Source: Malaciobacter pacificus
Lineage (GTDB): Bacteria > Campylobacterota > Campylobacteria > Campylobacterales > Arcobacteraceae
Length of the DNA stretch: 64,000 nucleotides
Direction: 5' to 3'
NCBI RefSeq assembly: GCF_004214795.1
Contig: NZ_CP035928.1
Location: 434,001 to 498,000, forward strand
In this document: in pieces, positions 56,168-64,000 of the stretch
Layout of the letters: each line of letters begins with the position of its first letter
Position numbering within the stretch: the first letter of the stretch is position 1
The notes under the pieces: model-generated
The model's input: the letters and a program-made list of their open reading frames with translations, nothing else
The model's database searches: none
What the model was told of the DNA's origin: nothing
Translations under genes and position numbers: made by a program

Positions 56168-57050
56168 TTTTAAATTATTAATTGTACTCTTATTACTTTT
56201 TAGTTCAAATTTATATGCAAATGAAAAAAAAGAATTACCTATTATAAAGTATGGTTTAGTTACCTATTATGATGTATTTTCAAACTTTAAAGATACAAAA
56301 GATAGTTTTGCAAATTGGCTTGAACAATTAGGAATAAAAAAAGGTGCAAAACTTAAAACTATTATGTATGATGATATAGATCAATTATTTAGTGACTATC
56401 TTGATGGAAAACTTGATATTGTTACTTTGAATTTTAACGATTATTTCTTAAGAAGAGAGAAGATTAAAGAGATTTCTAATAGATACTGGTCTGTTTCATA
56501 TAATGATAAAAATGAATATAAATATTGTTTAGCCGTTAGAAATGATATTAAATTTAATTCTTTTAATGATCTAAAAGATAAAAAAATCATAATGAAAGAA
56601 CACGAAAATATAGGTAGAATATGGCTTGATTATAATACGACTAAAAATTTAAACAAAGATTTTACAGATTTAGTTGATTCTATTAAATATGAGCCTAAAG
56701 AATCCACTTCATTATTAAATGTGTATTTTAAAAAAGAGGATATTGCTTTAATACAAAAGCAAACATGGGAAGTTATGCTTGAATTAAATCCAGCAATTAA
56801 GCATAAGATAAAACTTTTTAAATGTTCAAAAATGGATTTTTTACCATTTATTAGTTTTTTTTCTAAAAAAACTGACAATATAAAGTCTGAAATTTTTTAT
56901 AATGCAATATTAGATAGAGATGATAAAGAGATTGGCAATTTATTTGAACTTTTTGATTTTAATAAGATGTATAAATTAGATAAAGAAAATATTATAACAG
57001 TTGAAAAATTTTATGAAGATTATTATAACTTAAAAAAGAAGTATAAATAA
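56160..57050 (+). CDS. PhnD-like periplasmic binding protein, second of a tandem pair
   Basis: This 296-residue protein has exactly the same length as its upstream neighbour and matches it throughout: DIVTLNFNDYFLRRE, SNRYWSVSYNDK, FNSFNDLKDKKIIMK and STSLLNVYFKKEDIALI. It has its own signal peptide (about residues 1-20). The two arose by tandem duplication and have diverged, so they may bind different ligands or form a heterodimer. The stop overlaps the histidine kinase start (TAATG). It should sit in the periplasm and contact the kinase sensor domain. Confidence 0.82.
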   Translation: MNSFKLLIVLLLLFSSNLYANEKKELPIIKYGLVTYYDVFSNFKDTKDSFANWLEQLGIKKGAKLKTIMYDDIDQLFSDYLDGKLDIVTLNFNDYFLRREKIKEISNRYWSVSYNDKNEYKYCLAVRNDIKFNSFNDLKDKKIIMKEHENIGRIWLDYNTTKNLNKDFTDLVDSIKYEPKESTSLLNVYFKKEDIALIQKQTWEVMLELNPAIKHKIKLFKCSKMDFLPFISFFSKKTDNIKSEIFYNAILDRDDKEIGNLFELFDFNKMYKLDKENIITVEKFYEDYYNLKKKYK

Positions 57051-57347
57051 TGTTAAATATATTTATAAATAGACTTTTTGGTAAATTATTTATTCTTATT
57101 TTTTTAGCTATTGTTTTAATAGTTACTACTTTTGCTGTTTTAGCAGTTGACTTTCAAAAAAGATCTATTTTAGATTCTTTATCTTCAGAAGCTAAAAGTA
57201 TTGCAGATTCTATATCTTTTGTAAAAAAAGATGATATGATTATTGACAATGAAATAGAAATTTTAGAGTTTACTTTAAAGTTTGTTAATCAAAATGAACA
57301 AATAAAATCTTTTATAGTTTCAAGAAAAGATTCTTATAATTTATTAA
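57050..57347 (+). pseudogene. 5' part of a membrane histidine kinase gene split by an IS4-family element
   Basis: The frame begins at ATG 57050 and encodes a membrane helix (about 12-32) and the start of a periplasmic sensor domain. It reads into the insertion sequence and stops a codon or two later, near 57352. Joined to the segment from 58919, the gene would encode about 536 residues. See the 3' part and the element for details. Confidence 0.88.
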
Positions 57348-58911
57348 CTTAACTTTCGCACCTAAAACCAAGCAATTTTCCAGTCACATCTCTTAATAGA
57401 TCAATGATAGCTGTAAAATCCTCATTTCTATTGACAACTTCTTCAATTTTTGCAATCTCATCTAAAATAGCTAAAAATGCTTGCATAGCTATTGCTAGAG
57501 TATGAAGTTCACATTCTAAATCTTTAAACAATCCACCAATTGTTTTAGGTTCATTGCTGATACGATTTATATAGCTAACAACATTGTATGTAAAAAAAGA
57601 TAGTGTAATTCTGGCTATCAAAGCTTCATAGATTCGATTCTCTTCTTTTCCGAATCCAAAGTGTTCACGAAGTTCTTTATACCCTTGTTCTATATCCCAT
57701 CGTCTTTTATAAATATCTATAATCTCTTCATCACTAAGTATAAGATTGGTTGATACGATTGGTATTAAATTCTCTTTTGTTTTTATAAAAACAATTTTTA
57801 ATTTACCAGCTTTTTTATGTTCAACTATGGTTGAAAAATACTCAAACTTTATCTTTTTGCCATATTGACCCATCTTGATAGATTTAAGCTTTTTAAATTT
57901 GTTATAGATGCCATCAAGGGTCTTTTTCTCTCCTGTAAAATTCCATATCCTGTCATTGTTTACCATTCTTGAAATGACTTGCAATCCAAGTTCATTCATA
58001 GTTTCTATAAATACAGGTTTAGAATACCAGCTATCTACAAGCAGATAATCTGCATATATACCACTAGCTACTGCTCTTTTAATCATCTCTATAGCAATTT
58101 GTGATTTCCCTTTTAAGCTTTCCAATCTTCGCTTATGTGCATTGGTTCGATGATCAATAATATTTGTAAACTCTTCTATCTTTACCCTTGCATAACTGTT
58201 CATAGCAATTGCAAAGTCCAACATAAAATTTGAATAACCATCACTATAGTTTAGTGATACAACATTTACACCTCTGATTTTTCTCTTTGCTTTATTGCTC
58301 CAAAGGTTGTCACAACTTCCCTCTATATTTTTACCAACTTTATCTTCAACAGTATCATCAAGTATAAGAACTCTTACTAGCTTTGAATCTTGCACTTTAT
58401 GAAGTAGTGATAAGATCTTTAAAGAACTAAGAGATAATAGTTTTCTCCAATTATAAGAAGTATTGGAAAGTAATCGATAATATACATCTTTTTTGAAACT
58501 ATCATTACTTTGATCCATAAAGGTTGATATTTTTTTATTCATAACCAGCATATATACAAAATGTAATACAACCATATGAACAGCAACTCCCTCTTTTTTA
58601 GAAAAATTGCTCTTGGTTAAAATAGTTTTCATATTTAACAAACGTAATGTTTCATAGATTGGATTTTTTAACTTATCGTTTATAATACCGATGATCTTGG
58701 ATTCTATCTGCATTCTTACCCTTTAATATAATAGATATTATAGCTAAAAGTGCCTATTTAAGGGCTTTATTGAGAGTTCAAAATAGAAAAATATCATAGA
58801 AAAACAACTAAATTATTTTTATGTCAACAAGGATAAGATTATTAACTAAAGGAGTAATGTTTTAGGGAGATTTAGCTACAATTTTAATCAATTTAACGTG
58901 CGAAAGTTAAG
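57348..58911 (-). mobile_element. IS4-family insertion sequence, 1564 bp, with 14-bp terminal repeats and 7-bp target duplication
   Basis: The ends are perfect 14-bp inverted repeats, CTTAACTTTCGCAC at 57348-57361 and its complement at 58898-58911. Both flanks carry TTATTAA (57341-57347 and 58912-58918), a 7-bp target duplication. The single transposase gene runs on the minus strand. Removing the element and one duplication copy restores the kinase reading frame exactly. The insertion is therefore complete and recent. Confidence 0.93.
57349..58713 (-). CDS. IS4-family transposase
   Basis: This 454-residue protein has the DDE residues of IS4 transposases: LILDDTVEDK, LLVDSWYSKP and YKRRWDIEQGYKELREHFG. 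The last is the YREK signature, Y-(2)-R-(3)-E-(6)-K, specific to the IS4 family. The frame is intact from the ATG, and the stop lies inside the left terminal repeat. It should be active. About 190 bases between the start and the right end hold the promoter region. Confidence 0.92.
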   Translation of the reverse strand: MQIESKIIGIINDKLKNPIYETLRLLNMKTILTKSNFSKKEGVAVHMVVLHFVYMLVMNKKISTFMDQSNDSFKKDVYYRLLSNTSYNWRKLLSLSSLKILSLLHKVQDSKLVRVLILDDTVEDKVGKNIEGSCDNLWSNKAKRKIRGVNVVSLNYSDGYSNFMLDFAIAMNSYARVKIEEFTNIIDHRTNAHKRRLESLKGKSQIAIEMIKRAVASGIYADYLLVDSWYSKPVFIETMNELGLQVISRMVNNDRIWNFTGEKKTLDGIYNKFKKLKSIKMGQYGKKIKFEYFSTIVEHKKAGKLKIVFIKTKENLIPIVSTNLILSDEEIIDIYKRRWDIEQGYKELREHFGFGKEENRIYEALIARITLSFFTYNVVSYINRISNEPKTIGGLFKDLECELHTLAIAMQAFLAILDEIAKIEEVVNRNEDFTAIIDLLRDVTGKLLGFRCES

Positions 58912-58918
58912 TTATTAA

Positions 58919-60231
58919 TTAAAAAGAATCAATGGAAATTAATTGATGGTGCTAATTTATATAAAGTATTTGAACAAAATATTAGTAATTCCCAAATAAC
59001 TTTATCTCAGTATTCAAATGAAAAAGTTTTTAAATATACTTATCCTATATATATACAAAACATACTTTGGGGTTGGTATCATATAGAGTTATCCCTTGAA
59101 GAGTATAATAAGAAAGTTGATTTGATGTATGAAAATATAATATTCTTAGCTTTTGTTATGTTATTTACTTCCATTTTTTTATCATATTTAATTACATCTA
59201 TGATTACAACTCCAATTATAAAATTAAGTAAAGTTTCTTCTGAGATTTCAAATGGTGATTTATCACAAAGAGTAGATATAAAAGCTAATGATGAAATTGG
59301 CTATTTAGCAGTTACATTTAATAATATGTTAAACTCTTTAGAATCTTCCCAAAAAGAGTTAAAAAAAGCTCAATTTGATTTAGAAAGAAGAGTTGAATTA
59401 AGGACTCAAGAGTTAAAGAATGTAAATGACTCTTTAGAAGAAAAATCAAAAGAACTAAAAGAATTAAATGAGAATCTAGAGTATAGAGTTATTAGTGAAG
59501 TTTCAAAAAGACAGAAGCAAGAACAATTATTAATACAACAGTCTAAACTTGCAGCAATGGGAGAAATGATAGGTAATATTGCACACCAATGGAGACAACC
59601 ATTAAATGCATTAAGCTTAGTTCTACAAAATATCCATTTCTCATATAAAATAAATGATTTAAATGATGAATTTATGGATAATTCAATGCAAAAAGCAAAT
59701 CTGCTAACAAATACAATGTCAAATACAATTGATGATTTTAGGAATTTCTTTAAACCAAATAAAGAAAAAAAGGTTTTTTCTTTAAATGAAAATATCATAA
59801 AAACAGTATCAATGGTTGACTCGTCTTTAGAAAATAATAATATTGAATTAATAAAAAATATAAATCAAGATGTTTATATCTTCGGATTTCCTAATGAGTT
59901 TTCACAAGTTATTTTAAATATAATAAATAATGCAAAAGATGCATTAATAGAAAATAATATAGAAAATAAGAAAATTAACATAGATTTATCAAAGGATTTA
60001 AAGTATGCTTATATTAGCATAAGAGATAATGCAGGAGGCATACCCAATAATATTATAGGAAAAATTTACGATCCTTACTTTAGTACAAAAGAAGAAGGAA
60101 AAGGTACGGGTATTGGTTTATATATGTCTAAAACTATTATTGAAGAAAATATGCAAGGCTATATTTTTGTGGAAAATGTAGATCAAGGTGCAAAATTTAC
60201 TATTAAAATACCTATTAAAGGAGAGAGTTAA
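58919..60231 (+). pseudogene. 3' part of the split membrane histidine kinase gene
   Basis: In frame with the 5' part after removal of the element, this segment encodes the rest of the periplasmic sensor, a second membrane helix (near the ATG at 59122), a HAMP domain (TTPIIKLSKVSSEISNGDLS), a coiled coil, and a kinase core: IGNIAHQWRQPLNALS (phospho-His), NIINNAKDALI, DNAGGIPNN and GTGIGLYMSKTII. All boxes are intact, so only the insertion disables it. Translation from ATG 59122 alone could give a one-helix kinase. It lies directly upstream of the HD-GYP regulator. Confidence 0.88.
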
Positions 60232-62037
60232 TTGAAAGAATTGTTAACTCATTTAAAAAAATTAAATATTTTATATGTTGAAGATGATACAAGTACAAGG
60301 GAAGAGTTAGAGTATTTCTTCTCTACAAAAGTTAATAAGCTTTTTGTTGCAAAAAATGGGGAAGAAGGTTTTAATTTATATAAAAATGAAAAACCTGATA
60401 TAGTTGTTACTGATATTCAAATGCCAGTTTTAAATGGTATTGATATGATTGAAAAAATTAGGAATATCGATAATTATGTACCAATTGTAGTAATTACAGC
60501 TTTTAGTGATACAGATTATTTATTTAAAGCAATAAAGTTAAATGTAAATCATTATTTAACAAAACCTTTAAACTTAATCTCTTTAGTTGATATATTGGCA
60601 AAACTTTCTAAAAATATAAGTTTAGAAAAAGATAATAAAGAGATTTTAAATACTTTAAAACAGTATAAAGATATTGTAGATGAAAGATCTATTATTTCTA
60701 AATCAAATTTAGAAGGTATTATTACATATGTTAATGAACCCTTTGAAAAAATTTCAGGTTACACAAAAGATGAATTAATAGGTAAGCCCCATAATATTGT
60801 AGCTCATCCAGATACTAAAATAAGTATTGTTAAAGAACTTTGGAAGAGAATTAAGATTGAAAAAAGATTATGGCAAGGTAGAATAAAAAATCTAGCAAAA
60901 GATGGTAGTGAATATTATGTTGATATTATTATTAAACCAATTTTGGATTTAGATGGAAATATAATTGAATTTATATCTTTATCAAATGATATAACTGATT
61001 TAGAAAAATCAAAAGAGTATTTTAAAGAACAACACCAAAAAGGTGAAATTAATCTAGGTGAATCAATAAGAATAGCCAATTCTTATAAAGAAGCTATTGA
61101 TGAGAGTAATATTATTTTAAGAATGAATCTTGATAAAAAAATAGTTTATGCAAATGATGCTTTTTTTAAAATTAGCGGTTATACAAATGATGAACTAATA
61201 GGAAAAGATTACTCTTTTCTAGAACATGTAGGTTTAGCAAAAAATGAAGCAGAGAAAAAAAATAGAGATATATTTTCAGGAGAAATATGGAAAGGAAAGA
61301 TTTCAAACTATAAAAAGAATGGAGATATTTTTCATTGTAGTGTAACAATGTACCCATTAAAAGATAAATATGGGAATGTTATTGAATTTATGGGCATTAG
61401 ACATGATATTACAGAAATAGAAAATTTGCAAAATGAATTAGTTCAAACACAAAGAGAAATTATATTTAAATTAGGACAAATTGCTGAAACAAGAAGTGAA
61501 GAAACGGGAAATCATGTAAAAAGAGTTGCAGAATATTCAAAACTTTTAGCTCAAAAAATTAATTTAAATAAAGAAGATATAAATCTATTATTTTTAGCTT
61601 CTCCAATGCATGATATCGGAAAAATTGGTATTCCAGATTCTATTTTAAACAAACCAGGAAAACTAGACTCTAATGAGTGGGAAGTAATGAAAACACATGC
61701 ACAAATTGGATATGAAATTTTCAAAGACTCATCAAGACCAATATTAAAAGCAGCGTCAATTGTTTCTTATACACACCATGAAAAGTGGGATGGTTCAGGT
61801 TATCCATTAGGATTGAAAGGTGATGATATTCATATCTTTGGTAGAGTAACCGCTGTAGCTGATGTTTTTGATGCATTAGGAAGTGATAGAGTTTATAAAA
61901 AATCATGGCCTTTAGAAAATATATTGGATTTCTTTAAAAAAGAGAGTGGAAAACATTTTGATCCTAACTTAATAAAAATTTTTATAGATAATTTAGATGA
62001 ATTTTTAGAAATTAGAGAAAAATTTAAGGATAATTAA
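60232..62037 (+). CDS. REC-PAS-PAS-HD-GYP response regulator (c-di-GMP phosphodiesterase)
   Basis: This 601-residue protein has a receiver (YVEDDTSTRE, VTDIQMPVLNG, ITAFSDTD, YLTKPLNL), two PAS domains (about 155-260 and 290-395) and an HD-GYP domain with MHDIGKIGIPD, KTHAQIGYEIF and HHEKWDGSGYP. HD-GYP enzymes degrade c-di-GMP. The key HD and GYP residues are present. The start is TTG 60232, directly after the kinase stop, with a strong AAGGAG eight bases upstream. It is likely phosphorylated by the upstream kinase, which is broken in this genome. Confidence 0.92.
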   Translation: MKELLTHLKKLNILYVEDDTSTREELEYFFSTKVNKLFVAKNGEEGFNLYKNEKPDIVVTDIQMPVLNGIDMIEKIRNIDNYVPIVVITAFSDTDYLFKAIKLNVNHYLTKPLNLISLVDILAKLSKNISLEKDNKEILNTLKQYKDIVDERSIISKSNLEGIITYVNEPFEKISGYTKDELIGKPHNIVAHPDTKISIVKELWKRIKIEKRLWQGRIKNLAKDGSEYYVDIIIKPILDLDGNIIEFISLSNDITDLEKSKEYFKEQHQKGEINLGESIRIANSYKEAIDESNIILRMNLDKKIVYANDAFFKISGYTNDELIGKDYSFLEHVGLAKNEAEKKNRDIFSGEIWKGKISNYKKNGDIFHCSVTMYPLKDKYGNVIEFMGIRHDITEIENLQNELVQTQREIIFKLGQIAETRSEETGNHVKRVAEYSKLLAQKINLNKEDINLLFLASPMHDIGKIGIPDSILNKPGKLDSNEWEVMKTHAQIGYEIFKDSSRPILKAASIVSYTHHEKWDGSGYPLGLKGDDIHIFGRVTAVADVFDALGSDRVYKKSWPLENILDFFKKESGKHFDPNLIKIFIDNLDEFLEIREKFKDN

Positions 62038-62057
62038 CTTTTAGTTAAAATATACAC

Positions 62058-63332
62058 ATGGAACAACTAAATAAAAAACTATTAAAAAATATTAAAATTC
62101 TTTATGTTGAAGATGAAAAAAATATAAGTGAACAAGTGAAATACTTCTTTGATAGATATGTTAAAGAATTTCATATAGCAAATAATGGTGAAGAGGGACT
62201 AGAGCTTTTTGATAAAGTAAACCCTGATGTAGTAATTACTGATATTCAAATGCCAAAAATGAATGGTTTGGACATGATAAAACAATTAAGAAGAAAAGAT
62301 TTGCCAGTAATTATTACCACTGCATATTCAGATGCTGAGTATTTCTTAAAAGCAATTGAGCTAAAGGTTGATAAGTTTGTTATTAAACCTATAAATTTAA
62401 TAGAATTAGTAAATGATGTTCAAAGTGTTGTTTTAGAAAATCATTTAAAAAATGAGATTTTTGAAAAAGATACATTACTTGAAATAGTTGATAAAAATGT
62501 TTTAATTTCAATTACAGATACAAATGGAGTTATTTTAGATGTAAGTGAAGCTTTTTGTAATCTTACTGGTTATTCAAAATCTGAATTAATAGGGAAAACT
62601 CATAATATTCTTAGACATGACACAACAGGTGATGAGTTATATCAGGAATTGTGGAATGAAATTACTTTGGGAAAATCTTTTAATGGTGAAGTGAAGAATA
62701 AAAATAAAAATGGTGATACATATTGGACCAAACTTACTATTACTCCTGTTAAAATAGAAGGGAAAATTCAAAAATATATTGCAATTAGACATGATATAAC
62801 AAATAAAAAAATATTAGAAACATTAGCAATTAAAGATGATCTAACAAAAATTTATAATAGAAGATACTTTAATAAAATTATTAATAAAGAGATTAGAAGA
62901 GTTAAAAGAGAAGATAATACTTTAAGTTTATTATGTATTGATATAGATCATTTTAAAAAATATAATGACACTTTTGGACACCAACAAGGTGATGAAATTT
63001 TAATATCAATAGCAAATAGTCTAAAATCATCGCTATTAAGACGTTCTACTGATTATCTATTTAGAATTGGTGGCGAAGAGTTTAGTATGATTTTTTCAGG
63101 ATTAAGTATCGAAGAGTCTTTAGATTTTGCTAATAATATAGTAAAAAATATAGAAAGCTTAGAACTAAAACATAAAGATAACTCCAACGTAACTATATCA
63201 GCAGGTTTAGTTGTTCAAAGTTCTCAATATCTAGAAGATGAAAGAATTCTTTATAAATATGCGGATGATGCACTTTATGAAGCAAAAGAAAAAGGTAGAA
63301 ATCAAGTAATTTTATCTGAACATTCAAAATAA
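62058..63332 (+). CDS. REC-PAS-GGDEF response regulator (diguanylate cyclase)
   Basis: This 424-residue protein has a receiver (YVEDEKNIS, ITDIQMPKMNG, TTAYSDAE, FVIKPINL), a PAS domain (about 140-250) and a GGDEF domain with IDHFKKYND and RIGGEEFSMIF. The GGEEF site is intact, so it should make c-di-GMP. Its receiver resembles that of the HD-GYP protein 20 bases upstream. The two enzymes have opposite activities and probably share one kinase. The leu promoter begins three bases after its stop. Confidence 0.92.
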   Translation: MEQLNKKLLKNIKILYVEDEKNISEQVKYFFDRYVKEFHIANNGEEGLELFDKVNPDVVITDIQMPKMNGLDMIKQLRRKDLPVIITTAYSDAEYFLKAIELKVDKFVIKPINLIELVNDVQSVVLENHLKNEIFEKDTLLEIVDKNVLISITDTNGVILDVSEAFCNLTGYSKSELIGKTHNILRHDTTGDELYQELWNEITLGKSFNGEVKNKNKNGDTYWTKLTITPVKIEGKIQKYIAIRHDITNKKILETLAIKDDLTKIYNRRYFNKIINKEIRRVKREDNTLSLLCIDIDHFKKYNDTFGHQQGDEILISIANSLKSSLLRRSTDYLFRIGGEEFSMIFSGLSIEESLDFANNIVKNIESLELKHKDNSNVTISAGLVVQSSQYLEDERILYKYADDALYEAKEKGRNQVILSEHSK

Positions 63333-63335
63333 GTC

Positions 63336-63364
63336 TTGACAAAAAAAATTTTATTAATTATACT
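63336..63364 (+). promoter_or_regulatory. Sigma-70 promoter of the leu leader
   Basis: TTGACA (63336-63341), a 17-base spacer and TATACT (63359-63364) make a near-consensus promoter. Transcription would start at about 63371, some 25 bases before the leader peptide ATG. Confidence 0.82.
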
Positions 63365-63395
63365 TGTATAACTTAAAAATAATAGGGAGAGTAAA

Positions 63396-63473
63396 ATGAA
63401 AATATTTAATTTTTATAATAACCATTTCATCAAAAGTGTTAATACTCTTCTATTGCTTAATTTTTCTCTCTAA
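63396..63473 (+). CDS. Leucine-rich leader peptide (attenuation leader of leuA)
   Basis: A short frame with ribosome site AGGGAGA (five bases before ATG 63396) encodes 25 residues and ends with NTLLLLNFSL. Its codons include four consecutive leucine codons (CTT CTA TTG CTT) and a final CTC before TAA. It also has isoleucine and valine codons. It lies between a strong promoter and leuA, as leucine leader peptides do in enterobacteria. Ribosome stalling at scarce leucyl-tRNA would control read-through to leuA. The attenuation role is inferred from the layout. Confidence 0.75.
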   Translation: MKIFNFYNNHFIKSVNTLLLLNFSL

Positions 63474-63474
63474 T

Positions 63475-63525
63475 TACAATCGTAATTTTCTCAAAATAAT
63501 TTTAAACAAATTGTTGTATTTTTTT
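63475..63525 (+). terminator. Possible leu attenuator
   Basis: After the leader stop, TACAAT (about 63475) can pair with GTTGTA (about 63513-63518), enclosing a small ATTTT/AAAAT hairpin, and a run of seven T follows (63519-63525). The pairing is AT-rich and was judged by eye. The position, between leader peptide and leuA, is what an attenuator needs. Confidence 0.45.
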
Positions 63526-63573
63526 AATAAAAAATAGAATATAATATATACGTATAAATAAAAGGTAATAATA

Positions 63574-64000
63574 ATGGATAAGAATAAAATCATAGTTTTT
63601 GATACTACATTAAGAGATGGTGAACAATCTCCTGGTTGTTCAATGAATACTGAAGAAAAAATCAAAGTTGCATTACAGTTAGAAAAATTAGGTGTCGATG
63701 TTATTGAAGCAGGATTTGCAGCAGCAAGTCCAGGAGATTTTGATGCAGTTTCTAGAATAGCAGAGCAAGTGAAGAACTCTAGTATTTGTTCTTTAAGTAG
63801 AGCTGTTGAAAATGATATTAAGCAATCTGGATTAGCTGTTTCAAAAGCACCATTACATAGAATTCATACATTTATTGCAACTTCACCAATTCATATGAAA
63901 TATAAATTAAAAATGGAACCAGATGAAGTTATTAGAAGGGCAATTCATGCTGTACAATATGCAAAAACATTTGTTGATGATGTTGAGTTTTCTTTTGAAG
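63574..64000 (+). CDS. leuA: 2-Isopropylmalate synthase (partial, runs off the window)
   Basis: The frame from ATG 63574 (AAAGGT upstream) is open to the end of the window. Its N-terminus has [18 protein letters not shown], the metal and substrate-binding start of the LeuA family, followed by [21 protein letters not shown] and [15 protein letters not shown]. LeuA condenses acetyl-CoA with 2-ketoisovalerate, the first committed step of leucine synthesis. Citramalate and homocitrate synthases are related, but the wording and the leucine leader support LeuA. About 142 codons are visible. Confidence 0.93.
   Translation, partial: MDKNKIIVFDTTLRDGEQSPGCSMNTEEKIKVALQLEKLGVDVIEAGFAAASPGDFDAVSRIAEQVKNSSICSLSRAVENDIKQSGLAVSKAPLHRIHTFIATSPIHMKYKLKMEPDEVIRRAIHAVQYAKTFVDDVEFSFE

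Noticed and set aside
59406-59798. Minus-strand frame opposite the kinase core
   Set aside because: It covers the conserved H-box region of a recognised histidine kinase and has no start context of its own.
63474-63665. Minus-strand frame across the leu leader and leuA start
   Set aside because: It is antisense to a clear promoter-leader-leuA layout and has a low-complexity, poly-Phe/Leu/Tyr-like composition.

Overview
The window is low-GC bacterial DNA that reads as an Arcobacter-clade member of the Campylobacterota. Supporting signs are the very AT-rich codon use, an ArsS-type sensor kinase beside an ArsR/OmpR-type regulator, a MagIII-like glycosylase, a TlpD-like soluble chemoreceptor with a CZB domain, a HrcA/CIRCE-controlled groESL operon, and an unusual density of histidine kinases, receiver proteins and c-di-GMP enzymes. 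Genus assignment is inference. No rRNA, tRNA or CRISPR array was found.

Layout. 1-441 is the 3' end of a DUF445-type membrane protein. 541-6456 is an overlapping four-gene minus-strand operon: a protein with two GHKL ATPase modules, a receiver-domain protein, an unrecognised His-rich protein and an Eco57I-like N6-adenine methyltransferase. It is followed by an AAA ATPase (6741-7946) and together they form an accessory, defence-like island. 8115-9270 holds a Cys-rich small protein and a ChaN-like lipoprotein. 9359-12660 holds a small conserved gene and mfd. 12674-19640 is signalling: a Cache-PAS-GGDEF protein, a Spy/CpxP-like protein with an ArsRS-like two-component pair, a BaiN-type flavoprotein that appears to use an ATC/ATT start, and a chemoreceptor with an in-frame amber codon. 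19652-21936 is a REC-histidine kinase gene broken by an insertion sequence, followed by an intact membrane PAS kinase.

24383-35644 is mostly core metabolism and genome maintenance: YmdB-like phosphoesterase, glycosylase, a ParA-like ATPase, ubiE/menG, xseA, cheW with two receiver proteins, a cyclophilin, panD, ybaB, ispA and groESL. 36272-43765 is a tightly packed eight-gene minus-strand operon that combines an FtsX/LolD-type ABC transporter, a haem-copper-oxidase-like protein without the paired TM7 histidines, a polytopic membrane protein, YceI, a phosphoesterase and an OmpR-type two-component system. 43905-55199 returns to core genes: an inositol-phosphatase family protein, glmS, metK, accD, a thiE-like gene, rlmH, a DksA-like protein, dusB, prmA and ftsH.

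55277-63332 is a sensory operon: two tandem PhnD-like periplasmic binding proteins, a membrane histidine kinase, a REC-PAS-PAS-HD-GYP protein and a REC-PAS-GGDEF protein. The kinase is interrupted by an IS4-family element with a 7-bp target duplication, and removing the element restores the frame exactly. The window ends in the start of leuA, preceded by a strong promoter and a leader peptide with four consecutive leucine codons, which is the layout of an attenuator.

Three genes in sensory pathways (chemoreceptor, REC-kinase, PhnD-linked kinase) are broken in this one window, two by insertion sequences. The regions most worth follow-up are the 541-6456 operon, the 36272-43765 operon, the repeated metK leader and the leu leader.
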